Assembly: GCA_028703175.1 (NCBI GenBank)
Contig: JAQVNJ010000034.1
Span: forward strand, 1 to 48,391
DNA: 48,391 nucleotides
Origin: JAAYCB01 sp012744395
GTDB taxonomy: Bacteria; Planctomycetota; Planctomycetia; Pirellulales; Thermoguttaceae
Reading direction: 5' to 3'
In this document: one piece after another, positions 1-8,900 of the stretch
Layout of the letters: each line of letters begins with the position of its first letter
Numbering within the stretch: the stretch's first letter is position 1
Position numbers and translations under genes: made by a program
Notes under the pieces: generated by a model
Database searches by the model: none
What the model was told of the DNA's origin: nothing
Seen by the model: only the letters and a program-made list of their open reading frames with translations

Positions 1-11
1 CACCAACCACC

Positions 12-89
12 CGCCGGACAGCGCCGCCGGGAGCGAACTTCCAGATCGACCAAGAGCTGCGCCGAATAATCTTCTCAGATTGTCCGGCG
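12..89. repeat. 9-bp inverted repeat at left edge
   Basis: CGCCGGACA at 12-20 is the exact reverse complement of TGTCCGGCG at 81-89. It lies just past the stop codon of the decayed ATPase gene, so it may be a weak terminator-like stem with a long loop, or chance in GC-rich DNA. No coding sequence is seen in 1-89. Confidence 0.25.
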
Positions 90-497
90 CTAGCGTTTTG
101 GGTGGGCAAACTCCTGTTCCGGCCACTCGATCAGCCACGGCAGATTGCACCACGCCCGGCCCTTTCCTTCCGCACTCTCCCGTGTTTGCGAAACGAGGAA
201 GCTTCGCGAGGCCCCAACCGTCTGGGCAACCCGACTGAGCCGGTTCATGTCGTTCTCGCCGGGATGGGAAGTCAGCTGGATTCCCACCGCCCATCGTTCC
301 TTGCCCGAATCGAGGAGCAGGTCGATCCATTGGAGGTCGAGCCCGAGCCGATCCGCCTCTTGTTCGAGATCGAAGTAGCTGCCCGGCAGGGGTTTGGCCA
401 GAGTCGTTTTGCCGGATTGGCGTGGTCCGATGAGGGCAACGGCGCGGTCGGCCGCGAGGCGGCGTTGAATGGCTTGGGAGATTCGGCGAGCGATCAT
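90..497 (-). pseudogene. Internally deleted AAA ATPase / DUF4143 protein remnant
   Basis: This 135-codon frame joins the two ends of a P-loop ATPase of the AAA_14/DUF4143 type. Residues 1-47 hold the N-terminus with an intact Walker A (GPRQSGKTT) and the 'SYFDLE' strand. From about residue 55 the text is the family's C-terminal nuclease-like region (IDLLLDSGKERWAVGIQLTS, then a 'GASRSFLVSQT' strand). Full-length members are roughly 370-420 residues, so about two thirds, including Walker B and the winged-helix part, is missing with the reading frame kept. I infer an in-frame internal deletion and a non-functional relic. A short genuine protein of this design is the alternative but is unlikely, because the ATPase cannot be complete. 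Confidence 0.75.
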
Positions 498-506
498 TCT
501 TGCATT

Positions 507-524
507 TTAGAAATGCATTTCTAA
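507..524. promoter_or_regulatory. Perfect 18-bp AT-rich palindrome upstream of the ATPase relic
   Basis: TTAGAAATGCATTTCTAA is its own reverse complement. It overlaps a second inverted pair, TGCATTT / AAATGCA, at 501-517. It lies 10 bases upstream of the minus-strand ATG at 497, where an operator would be expected, and is strikingly AT-rich for this genome. Operator function is inferred from symmetry and position only. Confidence 0.4.
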
Positions 525-594
525 TCTGCAAGCCCGATAACTCAAACGGGTGGCCAGCAGCCCCGCACAGCTAGTCTGGGGAAGTACGGGATAG

Positions 595-1140
595 TCACCC
601 CCCCAGCCGGATCGCCAGTCTTTCCAGCCTGCCTTGAAATGCCTCCGGACCGGCATACGGCCCGACCGGGTCGCCCCCGTCGCGCCCGACGGTCAGCCCG
701 TCAACCGGCATAGCGATCGGGCCTGGGGCCTTGGCCCTGGCGACTTCCGCTCCGTTGACCTCGACAGTGGTCTTGCCCGAAACGGCCAGCTTGACACGGA
801 TCACCGACGGCCCTGGGGGCAGCGACGACGTGCCGGCGAGCAGCGTCATCTTGCCCGCGTGGCGCATGGCGAAGAACGGTTTGCCATCTTTGACAAGCGC
901 GCTTCGCCCACGACAGCCCGTAGCCGAGGAAGGTGTCGGCCGGCCCCGGCATCACCCCGCGGCCTTGGCGCGTGGGTTTTCCGTCGCGTGTCCGCGGCGG
1001 GATCATCTCGGCCTGAAGTTCTCCAAGCCGGATCGGCTCGATCTTCTCCGGGTCGGCCTTGTAGGTGATCGTATCGCCCCGGCCCATCGGTTCGGCGCCC
1101 CCGCCGCCGTTGTCTTGAAGGAAGCAGACTTGCCACGACC
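595..1140 (-). pseudogene. Arylsulfatase remnant, two frames
   Basis: Two consecutive minus-strand pieces read as the C-terminal half of a planctomycete arylsulfatase. The upstream piece (about 1140-905) contains 'CFLQDNGGGGAEPMGRGD' and ends at 'FLGYGLSWA', a typical sulfatase sequence preceding the second half of the fold. The downstream piece (about 905-595, another frame) begins 'DGKPFFAMRHAGKMTLLAG' and continues to a natural stop with the C-terminal beta-sandwich (VEVNGAEVARA). The segment normally between them, and the whole N-terminal catalytic part with the formylglycine Cys/Ser, are absent. I infer a decayed sulfatase with a 5' truncation and an internal deletion or frameshift near 900-910. 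Confidence 0.65.
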
Positions 1141-1159
1141 ATCGGCAATGGGTCATAAT
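1130..1159 (+). promoter_or_regulatory. Putative sigma70-type promoter for the DUF1080 gene
   Basis: TTGCCA (1130-1135) and CATAAT (1154-1159) are separated by 18 bases, predicting a start near 1166 and a leader of about 42 bases before the ATG at 1208. It coincides with the end of recognisable sulfatase sequence. This is a sequence-only call. Confidence 0.4.
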
Positions 1160-1207
1160 TGCGGGCTGATCCCCGTTCCGGCACTTCTTGAATCTCGGAG
1201 AGACATC

Positions 1208-1942
1208 ATGGTCCGCTGCTTGACGCTCGCGTGCATCGCTTCGTTTGCCTTGACTGCCTATCCTGCGGAGGGGCCGCAGACCGCGCCGCCAGAGCCGGCG
1301 GGCATGGTCCAGCTCTTCAACGGCAAGGACCTGACCGGGTGGGACGGCGATCCGCGCCTGTGGTCCGTCAAGGACGGCGCGATTCGCGGCGAGACGACCG
1401 CCGAGAATCCCGCCCCAGGCAATACCTTCCTGATCTCGAAGGAAGCCGTGACCAAGGACTTCCAGTTGCGGCTCTCGTTCCGCTGCACGGCGACGAACAA
1501 CTCCGGGATACAATACCGGTCGAAGCACATCACCGAGGGCAAACCCCGCAACGCGTGGGTCGTCCGCGGTTACCAGCACGAGATTCGCAACCAGGTTGTC
1601 CTGCCGAGCGTCTCCGGGTTCATCTACGACGAGGGGGGCAAGCGCGGCCGCATCTGCCTGGTTGGCGAGAAGGCCGTCTGGGAAGAGGGCGGCAAAAGGG
1701 TGACCGGCACGCTGATCGACCAGGAAGGCTTCAAGAAGCTGTTCAAACTCGACGACTGGAACGACGTGGTGATTATCGCCAAGGGAAATCACATCCAGCA
1801 CTACCTGAACGGCGTGTTGATTCTCGACTTCACCGACAGCCCGACCCTTGCGCTCCGCGACGGCATCCTCGCCCTGCAACTGCATGCCGGCAATCCGATG
1901 TGGGCGGAGTACAAGAACATCCGCATCAAGAGCATCGAATGA
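1208..1942 (+). CDS. Secreted DUF1080 (3-keto-disaccharide hydrolase-type) protein
   Basis: This 244-residue protein has a short signal peptide (MVRCLTLACIASFALTAYPA) and one DUF1080 domain (PF06439), a concanavalin-like beta-sandwich. Seen motifs are the opening 'LFNGKDLTGWDG' strand, 'NNSGIQYRS', 'GYQHEI' and the closing 'YKNIRIKSIE'. Some family members act on 3-keto-glycosides; many planctomycete copies are uncharacterised, so substrate is unknown. The frame is open far upstream, but that part is antisense to the sulfatase relic. The ATG at 1208 has a GGAGAG ribosome site and begins the signal peptide, so I chose it. A second DUF1080 gene lies at 39471. Confidence 0.9.
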   Translation: MVRCLTLACIASFALTAYPAEGPQTAPPEPAGMVQLFNGKDLTGWDGDPRLWSVKDGAIRGETTAENPAPGNTFLISKEAVTKDFQLRLSFRCTATNNSGIQYRSKHITEGKPRNAWVVRGYQHEIRNQVVLPSVSGFIYDEGGKRGRICLVGEKAVWEEGGKRVTGTLIDQEGFKKLFKLDDWNDVVIIAKGNHIQHYLNGVLILDFTDSPTLALRDGILALQLHAGNPMWAEYKNIRIKSIE

Positions 1943-1989
1943 TGTGCCGGGGAATCTGAGTCGCCAACGACAATCGCCGCGCCGCAATC

Positions 1990-2889
1990 ATGGGCAACCT
2001 CTGGATCGCCATCGGCCTGACTTTTTTCGCCGGGATGGCCACCTCGGTCGGCAGCGCGATCGCATTCTTCGCCAAGCGGACAAACCACCGGTTCCTTTCG
2101 GTGGCCACGGGCTTCTCCGCCGGCGTGATGCTCTACGTGTCGTTTGTGGAGATTTTCGTCAAGGGGACGGATTCTCTTGTCGCCGCCTACGGCGACTACT
2201 GGGGACACTGGATCAACGCCGCCTCCTTCTTCGCCGGAATGCTGCTGATCGGGCTGATCGACAACATCATTCCCTCGGCGGAAAACCCGCACGAGACGCA
2301 CTCCGAGGAAGAGATGATCCCGCTGGGCGACCGGTCGGCCCCGCTGCCCGACTTCGACGCGATCGCGGCCCATCCCGAGCAGGCCGCCCCGGGGGCCCAT
2401 GACCACCGCGTCGCCGAGGCAAAGCTTCTGCGGATGGGCCTGTTCACCGCCCTGGCGATCGCGATCCACAACTTTCCCGAAGGCCTGGCGACCTTCCTGG
2501 CGGCGCTCGACGACCCGAGCGTCGGGGTCGCCATCGCGATCGCCATCGCGCTGCACAACATTCCCGAGGGGATCAGCGTCTCGGTGCCGATTTTCTATGC
2601 CACCGGCGACCGGCGGCGGGCGTTCCTCTACTCGGCGCTCAGCGGCCTGGCCGAGCCGGCCGGCGCGGTCATCGCCTATGCCGGCCTGCGACTGTTCCTC
2701 AGCGATTCCGGCGGCATTCCTCCCCAACTCATGGGCGTGCTGTTCGGCGGCGTGGCGGGCATCATGGTCTACATCAGCCTGGATGAACTGCTGCCCGCGA
2801 GCCGCGCTTACAGCAAGGGACACGACAGCCTGTTGGGGCTCGTGGCCGGCATGGTGATGATGGCCCTGAGCCTGCTGCTGATGAAATAG
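1990..2889 (+). CDS. zupT: ZIP-family divalent metal transporter (ZupT-like)
   Basis: This 299-residue inner-membrane protein has about eight hydrophobic segments. The paired ZIP signatures HNFPEG (residues 160-165) and HNIPEG (189-194) in TM4 and TM5 form the binuclear metal site. A cytosolic loop at about 95-140 rich in His and Glu separates the two halves. Length and motif order match bacterial ZupT (GufA-like subgroup), which imports zinc, and often iron or manganese, down its gradient. It starts 47 bases after the DUF1080 stop and ends 10 bases before the esterase, so the three are probably co-transcribed. No strong ribosome site precedes the ATG. Family is certain; the exact metal is not. 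Confidence 0.92.
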   Translation: MGNLWIAIGLTFFAGMATSVGSAIAFFAKRTNHRFLSVATGFSAGVMLYVSFVEIFVKGTDSLVAAYGDYWGHWINAASFFAGMLLIGLIDNIIPSAENPHETHSEEEMIPLGDRSAPLPDFDAIAAHPEQAAPGAHDHRVAEAKLLRMGLFTALAIAIHNFPEGLATFLAALDDPSVGVAIAIAIALHNIPEGISVSVPIFYATGDRRRAFLYSALSGLAEPAGAVIAYAGLRLFLSDSGGIPPQLMGVLFGGVAGIMVYISLDELLPASRAYSKGHDSLLGLVAGMVMMALSLLLMK

Positions 2890-2899
2890 GCGCGAAAAA

Positions 2900-4048
2900 A
2901 TGGTCGGTTGGATTGCTGGCATACTCCTGGTCCTGGCGACCCTGCTCCTGTTGGGCTGGCTCGTCGCCAGGTTCTGCCTGGAGGGGCCCGATCTGAGCGA
3001 ATTCGACGGCCCGGCGGAAGACCGCCCGCCGCCTGCCGGCCGGCGCGGGCCCGAATACGTCGCGGTCCTCCGGTTCATGGAACAGACCAGCGCGGCGGTC
3101 CTGGCCGCGCCGCGGCGGAAGCGGCTGGCCACGGCCCGGCGGCTGCTCGACGCCGGGATGGCGGGCGCGACACCCACGGCGGAAGACCTGGGCGTGCGAA
3201 TTGTCGCGGCCCGCGCCGGCGACGTGTCGGCGGAATGGGTCATCGCCCCGGGCGCCGATCCCGACTGGCGGTTGCTCTACCTCCACGGCGGCAGCTTCGT
3301 GATGGGCAGTCCCCGGAGCCACCGGGGGTTGACCGCGGCGCTATCCGGCGCGGCTGGGGTCTCGGTTCTGGCGATCGACTATCGCCTCATGCCCGAGCGC
3401 TCGCGGCGGGCCGGCATCGCCGACTGCCGCGCGGCCTATCGCTGGATTCTGTCCAACGGGCCCGCCGGCGCGGCGGCGGCAAGCCGCGTGTTCGTCGCGG
3501 GGGATTCGGCTGGCGGAAACCTGGCGCTGACGCTGATCGCCTGGGCGCGCGACGAGGGCCTCCGCCAGGCCGATGCCGCCCTGGCCATTTCGCCGGTCAC
3601 CGACATGACCTTCTCGAGCCCCAGCCTGCGCGGGAACCGCCCGTCGGACCCGATGCTGCGGCGGGCCCTGCAACCCTTGCTGCGGCTGCCGCGGCCCGTG
3701 ATGCTCTGGCTGTTGTGGATCGGCAACCGGATCAATCCGCAGAGTCCCCTCCTCTCGCCGATTTTCGGCGACCTGGGCGGCCTGCCGCCGATCCTGATCC
3801 ACGCCAGCCAGACCGAGATGCTGCTCGACGATGCGCGGCGCTATGTGAACAAGGCCCGGGCGGCCGGCTCCTCCGCTCGGATCGAAACGTGGCCCGACAT
3901 GTTCCACGCCTGGCACGTCTTCGCGCAGGTCCTGCCCGAGGCAGAGGAGGCCATCGGCAGCATCGGGCGGTTTCTTGCGGAGTGTGGTCGGCTGCCGCTG
4001 GCCTCGTCCGTCCCTCCCCAAGACACACCGGGGCCAAAGTGGCAATGA
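2900..4048 (+). CDS. Membrane-anchored alpha/beta hydrolase, HSL/esterase family
   Basis: This 382-residue protein has one N-terminal transmembrane segment (residues 3-25) and then an alpha/beta-hydrolase fold of the hormone-sensitive-lipase family. The oxyanion-hole HGGS is at 129-132 and the nucleophile elbow GDSAGG puts Ser at 203. The usual acid position reads 'SQTEMLLDD', with Glu306 where Asp is commoner, and the catalytic His is probably His336 in 'MFHAWHVF'. It probably hydrolyses an ester at the cytoplasmic-membrane surface; the substrate cannot be read. It follows zupT by 10 bases. The last 20 residues look like read-through into spacer sequence. Confidence 0.85.
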   Translation: MVGWIAGILLVLATLLLLGWLVARFCLEGPDLSEFDGPAEDRPPPAGRRGPEYVAVLRFMEQTSAAVLAAPRRKRLATARRLLDAGMAGATPTAEDLGVRIVAARAGDVSAEWVIAPGADPDWRLLYLHGGSFVMGSPRSHRGLTAALSGAAGVSVLAIDYRLMPERSRRAGIADCRAAYRWILSNGPAGAAAASRVFVAGDSAGGNLALTLIAWARDEGLRQADAALAISPVTDMTFSSPSLRGNRPSDPMLRRALQPLLRLPRPVMLWLLWIGNRINPQSPLLSPIFGDLGGLPPILIHASQTEMLLDDARRYVNKARAAGSSARIETWPDMFHAWHVFAQVLPEAEEAIGSIGRFLAECGRLPLASSVPPQDTPGPKWQ

Positions 4049-4191
4049 ACCGCCGCACTCCAAACCGCGCTTGGGGGCTGGCTTCCGTTGAACGGTTTTT
4101 CTCCAGATAATGCTCTCGCCACCGATTCAGGATAGAATGAGGCTGTTTGGCCGCTGTACACCCTCCCGGCCCGTTTGACGGAGTCCATGCC

Positions 4192-5931
4192 GTGTGCCGC
4201 CATTTCCCTGCTTGGCTGATTTCCGCCGCCGTGCTGCTGGCTCTGCTCTGGGCCGCTCCCTGGGGCAAGGCAAGTTCCGATCCCGGCAACGAAGAGGACG
4301 CTTACCGCACCTGGACCGACGCGACCGGCCAGTTTCATGTCGAGGCGGCGCTGGTCGGTTTCGCCGAGGGGAGCGCGCAACTGAAAAAACGCGACGGTTC
4401 GGTGATCTCCGTCCCGGCCGCCAGGTTGAGCAAGTCGGACCGATCGTATCTCCAGCGAGAACTCGCCCGGCGGCGCCGGCCGCCGCAAGAGCGGGTCGAA
4501 GCGCCGGCGGATGACCCGCCGCCGGGCGACAAGCCGCCCGGGGCCGGGGAGAGACCCGGGGCCGGGGAGAGACCCGAGGCCGGGGAGAGACCCGAGGCCG
4601 GGGAGAGACCCGAGGCGGTGGACCAGCCCCGATCGCGGGCGCAGGCGGCCAAGGCGGCCGAGCCGCGCGGCGGCGACTGGCCCGGCTGGCGCGGCCCGAA
4701 GCGCGACGGCAAGTCGGCGGATACGGGGCTACTGGAGAATTGGCCTCCCGAGGGGCCTCCGCTCCTCTGGCACGGCCGCGGGATCGGCGCAGGGTATTCC
4801 TCCGTGGCGGTCGTCGGCGGCCGCGCCTACACGACCGGCGTGATTGGCGAGCGGCTGGTGATTTCCGTCTTCGACCTGGAGGGTCACCGCCTCGCCCAGG
4901 TCCCGCACGACCTGGCCTGGACGAAGAACTACCCGGGCGGGCGCTCCACCCCGATGATCGACGAGGGCAACCTCTACCTGATCTCCGCGCATGGGCTGGT
5001 CGGATGCTACAACGCCGAGTCGCTCCAGAAGAAGTGGTTGGTCCATATGCGCGACTTCGGCGGCAGCCCGCCGGAATGGGGCTACGCCGAGTCGGTGCTG
5101 ATCCTCGGCCCGCTGGCGATCATCACCCCCGGCGGCTCGAAGTGCATCGTCGCCTTGAACAAGACCAACGGCCTGCCCGTCTGGGTCAGCGGTGGCCTGG
5201 AGGCCGCGGCACAGTATGGTTCGTGCTTCGCGTTCGAATTCGAGGGCGTGCCGGTCGTTGTCGCTGGCACGCACGGCGGGCTGGCCGGCGTCGACGCCCA
5301 CAATGGCCAGGCGCTGTTCTTCAACCCCTTCGCCGCGGGCAACACGGCGAGCTGCCCCACGCCGATCGCCGAGGCGGGCCATGTCTTCTGGGCCGCCGGC
5401 TACGGCAAGGGGGGGATCTGCATGAAGCTGGTCAACGACCGCGGCCGCCTTACCGCGGAACAGGCCTGGGCCACCGGCGACATGGTCTGCCACCACGGCG
5501 GCTACATCATCCACGAGGGCCATATCTACGGCAACAACGGCAACGGCTGGGCGTGCATTGAATTGGCCAGCGGCGCGACCAAATGGAAAGAGCAGGCCGT
5601 CGGGAAAGGCTCCCTGTGCTTCGCCGATGGCATGTTGTACCTGTTCGGCGAACGCGGCGGCAAGGCGGCGCTGGCCACCTGCTCGCCCGAGGGGCTCGAA
5701 CTCCGCGGCCAGTTCAGCGTCGCGGGCGATGGACCGAGTTGGGCGCACCCGGTCGTTGCCGGCGGCCGGCTCTACCTCCGCTACGACGACAATCTCTATT
5801 GCTTCTCGGTCCGCGCCGCGGAAGCGGCGGAGGCAACGGGGCGGCCAGAGCGGATGAGCGCTTCAGACGCGAAACGAGAACCCACCGGACCCCGCGCTGC
5901 CAGGCGCCAGCCCGGCGGCAAGGAGCAGTGA
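4192..5931 (+). CDS. Secreted SHD1 / PQQ-like beta-propeller protein
   Basis: This 579-residue protein starts at a GTG with GGAG eight bases upstream; the preceding in-frame TTG at 4147 lacks a ribosome site. The order is: signal peptide (to about residue 29), an SLA1-homology SHD1 domain ('RTWTDATGQFHVEAALVGF' to 'LSKSDRSYL'), a Pro/Glu-rich linker with four six-residue repeats, then a PQQ-binding-like (quinoprotein-type) propeller beginning 'DWPGWRGPKRDGKS'. SHD1 plus propeller is common in planctomycetes. The role is probably periplasmic binding or scaffolding; no PQQ or metal ligands are evident. It is followed one base later by the DUF4091 gene, so the two are translationally close. Confidence 0.88.
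   Translation: MCRHFPAWLISAAVLLALLWAAPWGKASSDPGNEEDAYRTWTDATGQFHVEAALVGFAEGSAQLKKRDGSVISVPAARLSKSDRSYLQRELARRRRPPQERVEAPADDPPPGDKPPGAGERPGAGERPEAGERPEAGERPEAVDQPRSRAQAAKAAEPRGGDWPGWRGPKRDGKSADTGLLENWPPEGPPLLWHGRGIGAGYSSVAVVGGRAYTTGVIGERLVISVFDLEGHRLAQVPHDLAWTKNYPGGRSTPMIDEGNLYLISAHGLVGCYNAESLQKKWLVHMRDFGGSPPEWGYAESVLILGPLAIITPGGSKCIVALNKTNGLPVWVSGGLEAAAQYGSCFAFEFEGVPVVVAGTHGGLAGVDAHNGQALFFNPFAAGNTASCPTPIAEAGHVFWAAGYGKGGICMKLVNDRGRLTAEQAWATGDMVCHHGGYIIHEGHIYGNNGNGWACIELASGATKWKEQAVGKGSLCFADGMLYLFGERGGKAALATCSPEGLELRGQFSVAGDGPSWAHPVVAGGRLYLRYDDNLYCFSVRAAEAAEATGRPERMSASDAKREPTGPRAARRQPGGKEQ
4543..4614 (+). repeat. Four 18-bp tandem repeats (AGERPE units)
   Basis: Four consecutive 18-bp units (4543, 4561, 4579, 4597) encode AGERPG, AGERPE, AGERPE, AGERPE in the linker between the SHD1 and propeller domains. 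Units differ at only the last codon. This is an in-frame minisatellite, likely variable in copy number among relatives. Confidence 0.85.
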
Positions 5932-5932
5932 A

Positions 5933-8900
5933 GTGAAATTTTTTGCGAGCAAACCCGCCACACATCGATCGATCCTCTGCCTGTTGGCTTGCCTTGGTTG
6001 TTTTACTCCACCGGCTGCGCTGGCCGCCGGCTGGCATCATCCGCTGGCCCTCGACGGCGGCGATTACTGGCGGGCGCGCCTGCCGCTGGTGGTGAAAAAC
6101 GGCGGCCAGACGCCCCTCGAAGGCGCGCCGGTCGAGTTGAAGATCGAGCCGCACGGGCCGCTGGCCGCGCTCGTCGGCCGGCCCGCCGAGCAGATCCGCG
6201 TGGCCAGCGCCGAGGGCGTCGAGATGCTGTTCGCCCTCTACGATCCCTCCGGGCGGCCGGTGACCGAAGGGCCCCTGGCGGCTGCCAGCTCGCTCGTCCT
6301 GCCCGCCGAGTGCCCCGCGGCGGCCCGCGCGACCTGCTACGTCTATTTCGACAACCCCGCCGCCGGGCGCGTGCCCGACCGCTGGACCGAGCGCCGCGGG
6401 CTGGTCACCGGCATCGAAGTCCTCCCCGTCGAGCGGCTGGAACTTGAGGAGCTGGGCGGGGAGGCCGCCTGGCCGGCCGCCGCGCCGATCCGCCGCGCCG
6501 CGGTTCGCGTTTACAACTTCGGCGATCAGCCGGCTGCCGGGGCGATGGTCTCCGTGGACCTGGGGATGATCCGCCGCCGGGCGCGGGATCGGCTGGACGA
6601 ACGGTCGATCCGCGTGCGGCTCGGCGGAAAGGAGATCCCCCATGCGCGGCTGGGCAATGCCTTGCTGTTCCGCGGCGACCTGGCCGCTCGATCCGCCGCC
6701 CGCCACGACATCTACTTCGCCGCCGACGCGCCGCCCGGCGCGACCGCTGCCGAGCAGCCGGGCAACCTGGCCGGGCTGCCGAACCTGGTCGAAAACGGCG
6801 GCTTTGAACAGGGCGAGCCGCTGCCCGGCGGTTGGACCGGCGCGGAACCGCCGCAGAGTCCGGGCGTGAAGTTCTCGCTCGACGATCCGGGCCGGGCCGA
6901 TCTGGGCCGCCGGACGGCGCGGATGGACGTGCCACCGGAGCTGGCCGGAAGCTGGCGCGGCTGGCGGCAGTCGGTCGCCGTCAAGCCGGGCCGCACCTAT
7001 CTGGTCGCCGCGTGGATCAAGTGCAAGGACGCCACGGGAGATGTGCGCGTACACGCGCACCTCCGCACGGCCGACGGCTCGCTCTGCAAGACCAACGGGA
7101 TGACGGGCACGTCGCGGGGCATCTCGGGCACCACGGATTGGACGCTCGTCTCGGACCTGTTCGAGATGCCCGACGATGCGGCACGCTTCCAGATCCACCT
7201 GACGACGACCGCCGCGGGCACGTTCTGGTACGATGGCGTCGTGCTGAGCGAAGTGGTCCTCGGGCGGATTGCGCGGTTCGAGTGCCGCCCGCCCGAGTCG
7301 CCGGATCGGCTCGATGTCTGGCCGGTGCGGTCGGTTGTCAAGGTGTTTCCCGACGACCCGCCGCCGGAGACGGCGGCCCAGTGCGAGATCTCCGCGGCCC
7401 GGAATGAGCGGGAAGTGCTCCAGCTTGCCGTTCGCGCCGGCCGGCAAATCGAGCGGGTCCGCGTCGAGGTCGACCGGCCGGTCGGCCCCGGCGGCGCCGC
7501 GCTGCCGCCGCCGGAGGTCCAGATCGTGGGCTACGTGCCGATCGACTACCCGACGAGCTACTATCAATCCGAAGCGCCGGCCTGGCGCCGGTTGATCCCC
7601 ACGCGGCCGTCCCAGTGCGACGGCTGGCCGGGCCTCTGGCCGGACCCGCTCTTGCCGACGGCGCGTTTCGATCTCATGCCCGGCGCAACCGCGGCGGTCT
7701 GGATCACCGCGGCGATCCCCAAGGACGCCGCCGCCGGCGTGTATGCGGGCAAGGTCCGCTTTCGCGCCGGTGACCGCGTGCTCGCCGAGCGGGGCTACAC
7801 GGTCCGCGTCCGGGACTTCGCCCTGCCAGATGAGAGCCACGTGGCGGCGATCTACGACATTCGCTACGGGCCGGGCGGCGAGCGGCTCTGGGGCGCGCCG
7901 CTTGATGCGATGTATCCGCGGCTTGTCCGTTTCCTGGCCGAGCGGCGGCTCTCGCCCGACGCGATCCGTCCTGGGCCGCAGATCCGCTATGCCGGCGGCC
8001 GGGTGGAGGCGGACTTTGCCGAATACGACCGCGCGGCCGAGGTCTATTTCAACGAGTGGAAACTTCCCTATTCTTACACGCCCCGCGAGTTCTACCTTTT
8101 CGGCTGGGGGCATCCTCCCAAGACGATCTTCGGGGAGCAGCCCTACGAGGGCCGGCCGCCCTACGAGACGGCGGATCGAAGCCAGCTCCGGCCGGAGTAC
8201 AAGAAGGCCTTCCAGGCGTGCCTCAAGGCCTACTGGGACCACATCAAGGAAAAGGGCTGGGCCGACCGGATGATCTTCTACATTTCGGACGAGCCCCACG
8301 ACGCGCACGACTACATCCGCGTCCAGATGAAGGCCCTCTGCGACATGATCCACCAGGTCGATCCGAAAATCCCCATCTATTCGAGCACTTGGAAGCACGT
8401 GCCCGACTGGGACGGATCCCTCGATGTCTGGGGGATCGGCCACCAGGGCCTCGTGGCGCCCGAAAAGATGGAAGAAATCCGCCGGTCCGGCGGGCGGATC
8501 TGGTTCACGACCGACGGCCAGATGTGCACCGACACGCCGTACTGCGCGGTCGAGCGGCTGCTGCCCCACTACTGCTTCAAGTACGGGGCCGCCGCTTACG
8601 AGTTCTGGGGCGCGTCGTGGCTGACCTACGACCCCTACCAGTACGGATGGCACAGCTACATCCGCCAGTCGAGCGAGCCGGGCCGGCATTACTGGGTCCG
8701 CTATCCCAACGGCGACGGGTTCCTGATCTATCCGGGCGCCCCGCTCGGCCGCGATGAGCTGGTCAGTTCGATCCGGTTGGAGAACGCCCGCGAGGGAGTC
8801 GAGGACTACGAGTATCTGCACTTGCTCAAAGCGCGGCTGGCCGCGTCCGGCGAGGACCTGCCCGCCGCCCGGCAAGCGCTCGCGGCGGCAGCCGAACTGG

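Noticed and set aside
731..1207. Upstream in-frame extension of the DUF1080 protein at 1208
   Set aside because: The region is antisense to the sulfatase relic and has no signal peptide; the ATG at 1208 has both a ribosome site and a signal peptide.
4543..4614. 18-bp repeats as a replication iteron array
   Set aside because: They are in-frame codons of a Pro/Glu linker with no AT-rich region, DnaA boxes or replication gene nearby.
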